DNA from: Chrysemys picta bellii
Lineage: Eukaryota; Chordata; Testudines; Emydidae
Reading direction: 5' to 3'
NCBI RefSeq assembly: GCF_011386835.1
Contig: NC_088792.1
Location: 41,468,882-41,532,881 of the forward strand
DNA length: 64,000 nt
The number at the start of each line of letters is the position of its first letter. Positions within the stretch are counted from its first letter, which is position 1. The position numbers and the translations under genes are program-made. Below the pieces are notes generated by a model. That model was not told the DNA's origin, ran no database searches, and worked only from the letters and a program-made list of their open reading frames with translations. This document shows, piece by piece, positions 1 to 12,400 of this stretch.

Positions 1-437
1 TGACAACTACAAAAGGGACAGGCCAGAGCCACAAACCTGAAGAAGTCAAGGGTCCTTTATAGCTCAAGTCTTGGGCACATGTCTGATTGAATGAATTTCA
101 TTATCTTCTCTTATTTTTCTTTCCATGTTTCCTAAGAAACAGTCATATCAGCATTTGTTTATAAGGGGAAGAGATGGTGTTTTTCTGGTTCTGGTTTCCA
201 CTCTCTTTGTTTGGAGTTCTCCTTTTTATTCACTTATGTAAGGATTTAAAAGACCCGTTTTCTCTATTGGTAATGGAAGTTACTGTTTCTTCATTTTGGG
301 ATATTAAAGTAACTGAAGTGTCTGTAGGCCCTTTTGTCTTTCTTTCAGACGTGCATCTGGTTCAAAATCAGCAGCTAGGTAAATCTCTTAAACAAGAAGT
401 TCAGATTCAAATTCTTGAGGCATGAAGGATTGTGTCT

Positions 438-714
438 TTGGGTATGTCTACACTTAAAATGCTACAGTTCTACAGCTGTGCCACTCTAGAGCTTCCGTGC
501 AGATACTCACTAGAGCAATGGGAGGGGGATTCTCCTTTTAATCCATCTCTCCAAGAGGTGGTGACTAGGTTGATGAAAGACTACATCTGTCAACCTAGCC
601 CTGTCTACACGGGGAGGAGGAGGAGGTCAGCATACCCTTGTCTACCAGAGTTGTGGATTTTTTACCTCCCTGAGATATGGAGCTAAGCCAATGTAAGTTT
701 TCAGTGTCAACCAA
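438..714. mobile_element. Short inverted-repeat transposon, TGTCTACACT family
   Basis: It begins GGTATGTCTACACTT and ends in a decayed inverse of it (AAGTTTTCAGTGTCAAC). The ends resemble those of the blocks at 19491-19970 and the right end of the Harbinger-like block near 37650, so it is probably a non-autonomous Harbinger relative. Confidence 0.55.
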
Positions 715-2895
715 CCCTCAGACATACCCTGTTGCAGAAAACCCAAACTAAAAATCATGGCTTTGTTCCCCTCAAATACACACAACTACCCAGTTTTGAA
801 ATGTAAACCCCTGTCTTTACCTGTTTAATATGAGGGTTTCTTATGTACCTGTGATAGAGAGGCTGGGTTCTAGCACTAATTTATATTTTAGGGCAATGGA
901 AAATTGTTGAGAAAAGTTAAAGATTTTAAAAGAGACCTAAGGCTGTGGTCTAACTCCTCTAGTGAAGGACATTAGATATGAGAATCAGAGGTCAATCACC
1001 TTGATTGGCAAGACGTGCCAAGGGAGGTGGATATCAAGATGGCCTGCAAAATGCTGGACTTGGAGACAGGAAGGTGTGGGAACTCCCAGAGGAGATAAGG
1101 AGAAAACAGACATTGTATGGAAGACAAAAGAAAAAAAAGACACTTGCATTTCCTCCAGACAGTAATCCTAAAAAAAACCCTCCTTGTGGAAAAATGAAGG
1201 TAACCTCATCCTTCTTGATAATAAATGCTAACACTGGCAACGTGATAAATAGGTTGGGTAAGAAGGGACTTGCTTTCTAGGGATGGAAGAAGTTTCTTTT
1301 TCCTTTGTATATAAGGGGAGCCTACCAAAATGGGCTTTGCAAAGTATGCAGAATTAGGTAAGTTATGCAAACAGATTCTTTTATTTTACTATATTTTTCT
1401 CTCTATTTTTAATAAATCTTGTTTTTACCAGTAATATGATTCATGAATTATTGGCTGGACAATTTCATGCAGAAAGTACCAGAATAGAGCAAAATCCTTC
1501 ATCCTCTGGTGTCTTATGGAGTCTATAAATCCTTCAACACTGTAGTATTTGAATCCTAACCTCCCACTCAGCTTCAGTCAAAAGGGCATAGACACATGTC
1601 CTCTCCACTAAGGCGCAAAGGACTGCAGTGGCTAAACACAGGGAAGAAACCAAAAGATCAAGAAGGAAACGTATGTATCACTCTGTTATCTGGGCGATAT
1701 TAATAAAGCTCTTTCCACCCTAAATTCCCTCCAGCTACCAACCAATAAAGACGCCAAATTAAAATTACCACTATTTAGTAAAAGCCAAATAAAGGTGTAT
1801 CTGGCACCGTACCTGAAGAGTGACCAGATGTGAGCTCAGAGGAACTGCAGAGTAAAGGAGTACCAGAGCAAAGGACTGTCTGTCAAAGTTGTCTTGTCAC
1901 TTATCCATGGGGACAAAGCAAGTATTCTGACTAATCATAATATCCATAATGTGGCATAAGAGAAAACCCGTCCCCTATCACAGATATATTTTGATGAGCA
2001 CCTGCTTCCCATATAGATCCTGCTTCAGATGAGCGTTCTCATTTGCCAGTTTTTCTCTTTAGGCCCCTTGATGCTGAGCTCCCCTCCTGTTATTTAGAGA
2101 AAGGCAATTCTACAACTTGCCATAGAGAACAGAAGTCCTAGAATTTACAGAAAGATAAAATAAGCCAAGAATAGGCCTATTACAGCAAAATGCTGGTAGG
2201 CCATACTGGCCCATATCATCTCAAGCCAAGCATTGCTATAGCATCCAATTGACTGGAAAGTCATGGAGGGGCCTATACTGAAATACACAAACAAGTCAAC
2301 TTGAAACAAAAATGGAAACACTCTAGTTACAAATTATTTGTGAATCCTTTTTATTTCTCTAGTTTAGAAACTGGTATGCTGCACCAGGCCAAAGCCACAT
2401 ACAAAAACATCACTAGATCATATAAAAGTGGCATCTCAGCATCCTAAATTCCTCATTCCCAAGTATTATTGTCTAATGGACAGATCATTTTCTTAATGAT
2501 TTTTATTGTTAATTTGAAGTTGATAGGAAAATGTTCATATTCACAGACTATTATGGAAATGCAAAGTTATAGAAAATTACAGTCTCATTTTAAAGAACAC
2601 GAGTTGAAGGCATGAATGAAGGAACATTTACATTTGGCTTCCACCCATTTATTTATATATTGATGGGGGGAAATATTTTAATTCACATGGCTGAAGTTTG
2701 ATATGATTTGATTTCTGTAAATCTTAAGTTGTAAATCAGATTTCTGAAATATTTCAGTCTTTGCACATTACAGATAATGCTGAACTAAAAGAGTGGGGGG
2801 AAATTAACGTAAAGGCAGAGCTACTGTATTCCTTCTCTCTAGAGATGTAGATATGGATATCCCAACGTTATCCTAACTGAAACAACTGCACAGGG

Positions 2896-2965
2896 CAAAA
2901 TCCTGACCCCAATTAAATCAATGGGAGTTTTATCATTGACTTCAATGGGGTCATGATTTCATTCA
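2896..2965. repeat. Palindromic short repeat (AAATCCTGACCCC family), copy 1
   Basis: The left arm CAAAATCCTGACCCCAATTA is followed by TCAATGGGAGTTTTA and the inverse arm GACTTCAATGGGGTCATGA. Similar units occur at 5575, 21214, 46779 and, as a related form, 63640. Confidence 0.7.
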
Positions 2966-3007
2966 TTTTTATGCATTTATCCACTTGATAAATAGCTTAT
3001 ACTGTGT

Positions 3008-3089
3008 TTTATTGGACACTGAAATTTGTAGATCTAGAAAATTTACAAGACTATAAAAGGAATAATCATGTCTACCAGTATATTTTATT
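3008..3089 (-). promoter_or_regulatory. Candidate polyadenylation signals of the first MRC1-like gene
   Basis: AATAAA occurs on the minus strand at 3089-3084 and 3013-3008, about 140 and 215 nt past the stop codon. A nearer AATAAA at 3195-3190 is only 32 nt from the stop. In an AT-rich flank such hexamers arise by chance, so which one is used cannot be told from the sequence. Confidence 0.3.
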
Positions 3090-3226
3090 TATGTTATGTA
3101 TACATATATGCAGAGATTGTGAAATAGACTACTATTTGGTAAGAGAAGGCAATGTTGGCCTAAGATTTCACTTATTCCAATTGCATAATTTTATTATTAG
3201 ATATATTATTCAATCATTTTATCTCA

Positions 3227-3441
3227 CTAGGCAACAGCATGCTCATCTTGCTCCTGGTTATCGACAGATTCTTTTGTATCACTCATTCGAGTTACAATAG
3301 GTAAGAAGTTGTCTTGGTTTTTTCTCTTGACATAGAAATAGGCTGCACATCCAGATCCTGATAGAATCAGAATGACCAGAATAATTACAAGCCAAGTGAT
3401 GTTGGTGGGTGATCCAGAAACCTCTTCATCCTTTTTCTCTC
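3227..3441 (-). CDS. MRC1: MRC1-like exon 30: membrane helix, cytoplasmic tail, stop
   Basis: 215 nt including the TAG at 3229-3227. After [15 protein letters not shown] comes a membrane helix ([20 protein letters not shown]), then a basic stop-transfer patch (VKRK) and a 34-residue tail ending [10 protein letters not shown]. The ending matches the conserved C-terminus of mammalian MRC1 (EQNEHSV). The FENTLYF-type endocytosis motif is absent: only a short NFLPIV stands between the basic patch and the acidic end. Acceptor TTTACAG. Relative to the second copy the tail is shorter by about 11-13 residues in frame. Confidence 0.95.
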
Positions 3442-6400
3442 CTGTAAATAAACACAAGGCAATTGTTAGACACCAGAATGATATGAGAGATTCCAGGAAT
3501 ATGGGAGTGAAAGGTGATATTGCTAATCACAATTTTAAAAAGCAAGATATGCACATATGTTCCTGGAGATATTTTGCTAACAGAAGTGAAGGAGGAAATA
3601 TAATAAGTTATACAATATAATATTGTGACAGACCCAGACCAGTGGGGTACAGGAGTCTGGTAGAGGGCAAATATGCTGGTCATTGGATGAGTAGTTTTCT
3701 GTTCCCTGAGTGACCAGAGAAGGGGCTGCATTAGAGTAATCAGGAACCTGCTAGAACCAGTTAAGGTAGGCAGGATAATCAGGGCACCTGGGTTTTAAAA
3801 GGAGCTCACTTCAGTTTGTGGTGCGAGTGTGAGGAGCTGGGAGCAAGAGGCGCAAGGAGCTGAGAGGGAGAGGGAGAGGGAGAGGGTGTGCTGCTGGAGG
3901 ACTGAGGAGCACAAGCGTTATCAGAGACCAGGAGGAAGGTCCTGTGGTGAGAATAAGGAAGGTGTTTGGAGGAGGCCATAGGGAAGTAGCTCAGGGAGTT
4001 GTTGCTGTCATGCAGCTGTTACAGGAGGCACTATAGACAGCTGCAGTCCACAGGGCCCTGGGTTGGAACCCAGAGTAGAGGGCGGGCCTGGGTTCCCCCC
4101 AAACCTCCCAATTGACCTGGACTGTGGGTTCTTCCAGAGAGGAAGGTCTCTGGGCTGTTCCCCAACCCACATGGTGAATCTCTGAGGCAAGAAAATCCGC
4201 CAATAAGCGCAGGACCCACCAAGATAGAGGAGGAGCTTTGTCCCAATATATATAAAGTTATATAATATAATAATTAAAAATGAAAGCCAATTTTCTGTAT
4301 TTAGATACAAATAATGCACATGGTTTTATTATTTTGAAATGCTATTAGTAATAATTATATGATCCAGCAACTTACTCTAAATAATTATTATGCTTTTACT
4401 CTATTTAGGTTTCTCCTTACTTTAATTAAAAAGAAAATAATCATACCTTTCCTCTCTGGTGGCTTCTCAGTCAATCCTGTTTTAATACCTTTCAAAAAGA
4501 AATAAAGCAAAACATTTATTCCAGATGCACTCACATGGATGGTCTTGATGGTGCCATCCCATAAGCATGAAAATCTGTGGCTTCCACGTACTCTGCTTTT
4601 GGTGCTGTTGAACTCCCGTAAGAGATGGAGCTAAGAATGTGTGAAGCTCACAACGCTTGGCTGTCTAATTCTGGTAAGTATCAGACTCTCTTCAGCTGAG
4701 ATATGGGCAGGAAATAGGATCTTGCATGATTTCCAATACTTCCTACATCAGACTCTAGCACAGGAAAGCACCTTAGCATGTTCTTATCTTTAAGTATCTC
4801 TCTATGGGACTTGAGCACATGCTTAAGTGCTTTCTAAAATAGGAGGTTCGCCGGAATGGATGCCTCAATTGGCTTAGAAATATCACAGGAGTATCTTTGC
4901 TCACAATACTAGGGTATTTCTGTTTCCTAACAGCACCAGGTAGTGCAAAGATGCACAGAAATATAAAAATGTGAAGTTAACCACACTTTTCTAATTTCAT
5001 GTTCTGAAGGAAGGTTCTAGTTGGTCTTCTCTTATATAATTTGAACTGGTTCAATCATCCCTAGTATTTCCCCCAAAACTATTTTAATAGCAAAGAAGTG
5101 CAAATGTTTTAATAAATGTTATTTATCAATGACCTTACAGTACAGGAGTTGTGGAATGCTAAAAGATTGGCATGGGCATGAATCACAATTCTAACAGAGG
5201 GTCCTGTGGCACCTTTAAGACTAACAGAAGTATTGGGAGCATAAGCTTTCGTGGGTAAGAACCTCACTTCTTCAAGTGAGGTTCTTACCCACAAAAGCTT
5301 ATGCTCCCAATACTTCTGTTAGTCTTAAAGGTGCCACAGGACCCTCTGTTGCTTTTTACAGATTCAGACTAACACGGCTACCCCTCTGATACTAATCACA
5401 GTTCTGTACTCCATCAGCATGGTAGGATGATGGTGAATAAGGGAAATCCAATTCTAGCATAAATTACAGGGATACTTTTCATTAAAGGGAGACTGTCCAT
5501 CACAACAATCATTTTTATATATATTTAAGATGAGTGAAACCAAACTTGTTACTTCTAAACCCAGGTGTGTATGGTATTTTTGGTGAAATCCTGACCTCAT
5601 TGAAGTCGATGGGAGTTTTGTGTTTAACATGGATAAAATTTGGCCTTTAATGAAGTATAAGTGATCTTTGACTTCACCCTCAATGTGTATGGTTTTATAT
5701 ATTTTTATATAAATAAATACACACACAATATCTGTAATACGTATATATCTTGACTATAGCAGAGCTTGTGCTCTGCTATAATACTATGCAGCATGCCTTT
5801 TAATGTATACACCCATTATACACATTATTAACCATAACCCCAATATATTGCAAATATCACTTACTTTCTGATTTTTTACAAATATATCCTCTTTTGTAAG
5901 AACATTGAGCATCATTCCAGTACCCAGATGATGCATACATTTCGACACACTTCTCATTACCATAACTTGAAGGCTCTTCCTCATTCCAGTTGACAAAATC
6001 CACTGCAGTGTTGTCTCTCCATAACCATTGACCTAATGTTAAAAGGAAATACATGGTCAACTGTTTAGACTGAAAGAACATGTTGAAAGGCTTAGAAGTA
6101 TTTAAAATACCAGAACAGAAGTATCAACAGATCGAGCCTCAGAGTTTGAAAAAGACTCCTCCATTTGTCAGCCACCAGATGATATTTTAAGCTTTCATTT
6201 GATCACCAAGACTATCACTACTGGATCAAATGTACTAGTAAGTAGCCTTTCTCCTTCTCTGGTCTGCATCAAAATTGAGTAATTTTACTTATAGTTTTTG
6301 GTTTCAGGGAAATGTGTCTTACAGGACAGATCAGATCATAGTTGAATGTTGTACTGGATAATATCTTAACTACCGACTTATGTCTAAGAAAGCTACAGTG

Positions 6401-9400
6401 ATTAGGAATTGCCAAACAGAGCACATAATTAACATAATTATTTTCGATTTTAAGTATGAAGAAAAACTGTGATATGCGTATACAATAATTGTTGGCAAAA
6501 TTTGTCTTTGTTTCTTACATACTCAGATAGCATTTATCTTGTCTATCTCCCTTCCATATTTTCAGTGTGCTATTTATCTTTCTGACTTCACCCCCCCCAA
6601 ATCTTGTTTTCCTCACAAGCAGATCTAAATTCCTATTGGTTATTACAGATTAATGAGTCATTCAAAAAATGCCCATCTTCTAAATAGGGCTGGCACTTTA
6701 ATCTAGACCTGGATTGTTCCCAATAGGAAAATCTTCAAATGAGCAGAAATTTTATTTACAAAAAGCACAGTACAGGGTTAAAACTTTAATACCGAACTCA
6801 AATATAACAGGAGTACTTGTGGCATCTTATGGTCAAATAAATTTGTTAGTCTCTAAGCTTTCGTGGGCTACAGCTCACTTCATCGGATGCATAGAATGGA
6901 ACATATAGTAAGGAGATATATAAACACATACAGAGAACATGAAAAGATGGGAGTTGCCCTACTAACTCTAAGAGGCTAATTAATTAAGAGTTAAAAACTT
7001 TTGTAGTGATAATCAAGATAGCCCATTACAGACAGTTTGACAAGAAGGTGTGAGGATACTTAACATGGGAAATAGATTCAATGTGTGTAATGGCTCAGCC
7101 ATTCCCAGTCTCTATTTAAACCTAAATTGATGGTATCTAGCTTGCATATTAATTCAAGTTCAGCAGTTTCTCGTTGGAATCTGTTTTTGAAGCTTTTCTG
7201 TTGCAAAATTGCCACCTTTAAGTCTGTTACTGAGTGACCAGAGAGGTTGAAGTGTTCCCTACTGGTTTTTAAATGTTATGATGTCATCTAATAAACATCT
7301 AATAAACACTTTAGTTACAGTGCTGTATACACATAAATAATTAAAACACATACTACAAAATGTGTAATATTGCCTCTTAATATCTGTTTTATGTTATAAC
7401 TTCCTAAGATATGAAATATGACACCATAATCGTCTATTTATATTATTGACTACTGAAAGTAAGAAATTACCATTCACATTTTTGCTCATTCCTATCCAAA
7501 AGCTGGTTGTTTTACTTTCAAGTGGCTTTATCCTATGTGACAGAAAGCTGGATTCAGCATGGTCTTCTATAGAAGCCAAAGTAGCATCTGAAAAAAAGCA
7601 TTAACAAGACATAACTGAAAAAAAAAATCTGCCTTTTGGGAGAAAAGCTTATTTTCTAAGTTTTATGAACAATTGAAAGCAATTAATTCTTGAGGCTGTG
7701 TCATATCACTGATTTTTGCACAAAACATCCACTGCAGCGAATGGAAGTTCTGCATGTTGTACAATGGCACAATATAGCTCTTCTTGAATTTTGCTTTTTA
7801 GTGTAAAATTACCCTTTTCCTTGTGACAAAATCACATATTTGTGTAAATCATTCTAGTGGTTTATTTTTAACACACTTGCACAGTAAAATGCCTATGTAT
7901 ATTGCATTTTTTCTATTTGCTGAACACTGTTATTGCTTCCCAGCGACTATATGCAGTGCTACTGAAAATCTTTGTACCCACTCTTCAGATTAAATTGTTA
8001 TTAAACATTCAGAAATATAGTGTCTGATATTTAATCTGTTATAAAATCTGGCTAGAAGTCAGAAATATATTGGAACAATTAAGGAAACATGGGTGGGCTA
8101 GGGATTACCATCTAGGCAGAGTCTCTACGAGTTATTATCCTTGAGCAGTTCTCCCAGACTTACCCATAGAGATGAGGGTTAGAGAGCTTTTCTTCCTTCC
8201 TCCCTCCCCCAGCTTCCCTTCTCTGCCACTAGCAGATGCTCACCAGCTTGGGAGGAGGTGCCCAAAACTGAGTCTTTCACCTGATCTGAGTGACTTAACA
8301 ACTCTGAAATTTCTAATGTGTGAAAACTAGACAGTGAAACTAATCAATCTAGTTTTGTTGTCCAAGTTATGTGAAATCTATATAATAAATAAAAAGCATT
8401 AACACTGAAAAAGTCAATTTGTTTTTTTAATGATCTAAAGTTTGATTACTATTTTTTCAATATTATTTTACATGTGTTTTAAGTCTTCACTCTTAAACAC
8501 ACACACAAAAAAATGACACTCACCTAATCGAGTGCATTCTCGGGAAGCCTGGGCCCAGTTTTTTGTATACGAGGACTCGATGTAGTAGCAATGACTGCGG
8601 AAATGAACCCAAGATCTGTGTTCCTCTGATTCAGGGCATCTTCCAAAGAGTTGTGGAGAATCAGTAGGGGCCATAACTGTTAAGAATAGAAAATTTCTTA
8701 CCAATTATTTCCTTTCTTCTGGCAGTATCTCCCACAATTCTGGACATCTGGGCTGCTCTCCTCTCTGCAGCTCACAGAGACAGATCAGTGTTTTGGTGCC
8801 TCTATTGTCTGACCATACCCCCTTTGTTGCTGCTTGCTGTCCAATGAGTTATTCCCGAGCTGTAAAACTTGCACAACAGCATTATTAACAAATATTCTAG
8901 AAGTAACAAAATAACTACATTAGACCAAGGAAGATGGTCTAACCACTTTATATGACCCTGACTCATGAGCTACCCAGAGTGGATAGAATCGTGGGAAACA
9001 CTGCTAGCAGAAAGGAAATTATCAGTAAGCGCCATTATGCAGCCTAGTGTCTCCCACAATTCTGGATGTCTGGAAAGTAGTGAGCAGTGAAATTTTGGTA
9101 GGAAAGAAATACCCCCTTTTTGTAAGCTTGCTCAAAGTTCTGTATTACTTTAGGGCTACCACCTGCAGCACCTTCCTGACGAAGGAGGCCTTTGCAGAAG
9201 TTGGAGGGTCCACCACGCAGTACATAATAAAGGTATTCACAGTAGACCAAATGGCCGCTTTTCAAATTTCCGAAGTGGACACACTTGCTTGTTCTGTCCA
9301 TGCTATGGATTTTCTGGAGTGCGGCTTGATCCCTTCTGGGACAGGGACCTCCAATGATTTGTAGGCTTCCACAATACATAGGTCAAGATACCTAATTATG

Positions 9401-12400
9401 GAGGACTTGGAAGCTCTGAGTCTCTGGCATATTGGGTGGAAAGACATAAATAGGGACCCAAATCTTCTCATGGATTCTGTATGCTTGAGATTTTCAACAC
9501 TCTTTGGACATCTCTGGTGTGACACATTTTCCACTGGATGTTGTCTTCGGACATCTATGGTGTGACACATTTTCCTTTGGATGTTGTCATTTTGGACAGA
9601 AGAAAGGAAGCACAACCTCTTGGGAAGTATGGAAGGAGGAATTTACCTTGGGAAGAAAGGATTCTGATGTCCTGAGCATCAGCTTTTCCTTGTGGAACAT
9701 GTAGTACGGCTCTGGTATAGATAAGGCTGTCAGCCCCAAACCTTGTCTGGCACATACGACAGATACTAAAAAACAAGTTTTAATGGATAAATAAAAGGCT
9801 GACATTGAAGTAAGAGGCTCAGAGAGATGGCTTGTCAGAGTCCTCAACACTAGTAGAAGGTTTCATTTTGGGAAGAGTGGATTGACTGTCAGTCTGGCTA
9901 ATTAGACTGGAGGAATCCGGCTACCTCTGGATTGTCTGACAAGGAGCCAAAGAATCCTGTGAATAGCATGCTACTAAGAGCAGACAATAGTGCTGGGATG
10001 AATGTACAATGGTGCAAAGAGCTGATGTACAATGGTGCTGGGCTGAAGGTCTCTGTCTATGCGTTCTTAGAAAGTCAAGAATGGTTGGAATTCCTGGATT
10101 TCTGGGATACCTTGTGCTCTTGGAACCAATTGTTGAATCTGGCTCAGACAGAGTGTTTTTGTGTTGATACTCTCCTAGATGAAAGCAATGTCTTAAAACT
10201 GGAGGACAGAATGGGACCTTCTAGTACTTCCCTCTCAATAGCCAGGCTGTTAGCTGAAGCCGTTTCAGGTCCAGATGAAGAAGAGGACCTTGCAAGAGGA
10301 TGTTTGGTCTCCATTGAAGCTGGAATGGGGGTCCAGTGTCAGCTCTATCAGGTTTGAGAACCAAGGTTTCCTTGGTCAGTGAGGAGTTATCAGTATTACC
10401 ATCGCCTGTTCTCATTGTATTTTCTGGACCATGGTCCCCAATAGTGGCACGGGTGAAAATGCGCTAAGTAGGCCCTGCAGCCAACTGTGCAATAAAGTAT
10501 CTGTCTCCATGGATCTGGGATCTGCCTCTCTTGTGAAGTATTTTGGCCTCTTTTTGTTAATACTATTTGAGAACAGATTGTTTGAAGGGAGGCCGAACAT
10601 CTGAACAATGAGATTGAAAACCTGATTCAGGCAACACTTGGAGGTGTTGACCCTGCACCTTTTGACGTGAATCACTGAGGGAAAGGAGGAACTGTTCTGC
10701 CCACATTATTATTTCCATTGCTTTCGTTTGTAGTGCCAGACTTCCCCCTTGGTTGTTTAAATATGTGACTGTAGTCACGACATGGTTCCTCCTTAGGGTG
10801 GGCTGGAATCTTTGAAGAACTAGCTTCACCACTCTCAGCTCTAGGAGGTTCATTCTGTGAGCCTTTTCTTCCTGGTTCCATATGCCCTAGGCTGTTTGGA
10901 TTTCCAAGGGAGCTTGCCAGTCCTTGAGGCTGGCATTGATTGTGAAAACTAAAAGATCTGGAAGGCAGATGGGCATGCCTTTGTGGACAATGTAATGGGC
11001 TGACCACCACTGTAAAGTGTTGAACACCTGTGCTGGAACCCGTACTTGATCTCTTGTGTTCCAGGGAGTGATCCCACACCTTTAGTATGAAGGCTTAAAG
11101 ATTTATGATGTGTGATCCATGTACATGACATAGCAGTTGGAGGTATAGTGCTATAGCAGGTCTCCTGGGGCTCTGCAAGAAAATAAATTCCTGATGATGA
11201 AGCCTTGTGCCTGGAGGAAGTTCAATATCCTAGACGTGATCCTGTGTGCTGCTGATTGCAATGGAGCTCTGATCAGGATGTTGTCCAGGAAGGGGTATAG
11301 GTGAGTTCCCTATGACCTGACTCTGGTTGTTATCATCACCACCATTTTCATCCACTTCTTCAGCCTTTGGAGGTTGAGAATGGCTCTGATACCACCCACC
11401 CCCCCCCATGAGTTTCTGTATAATTAAGAAGATGATGGAGTAGAACCCAGAGAATCTTTCTTCTGAGAAAATACTTTTTATCACTCCCATATCCAGAAGA
11501 TGAGATTTTTATTCTGGATCAGATTGTGTTTTAATGGATCTCTGGAGATGATGGCATGTGAGAGTATTGGCTTGTGGGAGTATCCCTGGCTCACTATTTA
11601 CTTGGCTGTGGTCAATGAAAATCATTCCTCTCTGAAGTAGGAAATCCTGTCCCCTAGCTTCAGCTCTGGGTGGAGGCCTACGCAATCTGTCATTCAGTGG
11701 GATGGGGTGGGGGGGCTGAGATCCCTCTGAACTTCCCCCTCAGACCTTAATTCCAGTATTTTCTCTAGGGGAATCTTTTGTTTCCTGGTACATCTCTGAG
11801 AATGAGGAGCAAAAGGAGTGCTTCTATTTGAACTGCAGAGAGAGAAAAGCAGCCCAGACGTACAAAATTGTGGGAGATGCTGGACCACAGAAACTATATT
11901 ACTTTTATGAATGGTCTGACAAGATTTTGTGAAACCACAACCAACCTGGCTTTTCCATTATATACTAATGACACAAAACTAAACCATCTATCCCAACTTC
12001 TCGAATTTTGTTAGGGAGATTGTAATTATTTTTTTAGATGAAGTTTAAAATCCTGAAATCACAATAAAACTTACTTATCTAAATGAATGGGTTTTCCAGT
12101 TGCAAGGGGTAATTAGGCCCATATTATTTATTTTATTTTTATTATTTTATTTTGCAGAGTGATTAAATGGGCCACGTAGATAGATGATAAAAATAACTAG
12201 AAAAGGTATACATTGTTTTTTTGTTCTTCAAGGGTTTTTGATTTGAGGTATTTTTATTTATTTATTTTTTGGTGGGGGGGAGAGGGTATGGTGATTTAAA
12301 AAAAAAAAAAACTACGTGGGGAAAACTCATTTTATATTTTTTTCCACTGGAAAAAAAATGATCTTCTCTCACTTAAAATGAAAATTAAAAAGTGCAAAGG

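Larger units (their letters stand above)
250..3226 (-). repeat. Duplicated 3' flank, copy A (matches 60255-62087)
   Basis: Blocks in this stretch match the downstream flank of the second gene in the same order and spacing: AAGTTACTGTTTCTTCATT (about 278 and 60274), the segment around 757-850 and 60464-60570, AAGCCAAATAAAGG (about 1784 and 60716), the segment around 2215-2310 and 60980-61085, and TTTACATTTG (about 2627 and 61410). Copy A holds extra inserted sequence. No gene was seen in it apart from the 3' end of the receptor. Confidence 0.85.

Noticed and set aside
174..425. 83-codon plus-strand frame with a hydrophobic start
   Set aside because: It lies in the duplicated 3' flank; the matching stretch of the second copy (60200-60420) does not keep the frame.
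9932..10357. 141-codon open frame on the plus strand
   Set aside because: It is antisense to the RNase H and recombinase parts of the DIRS-like element and has no domain of its own.
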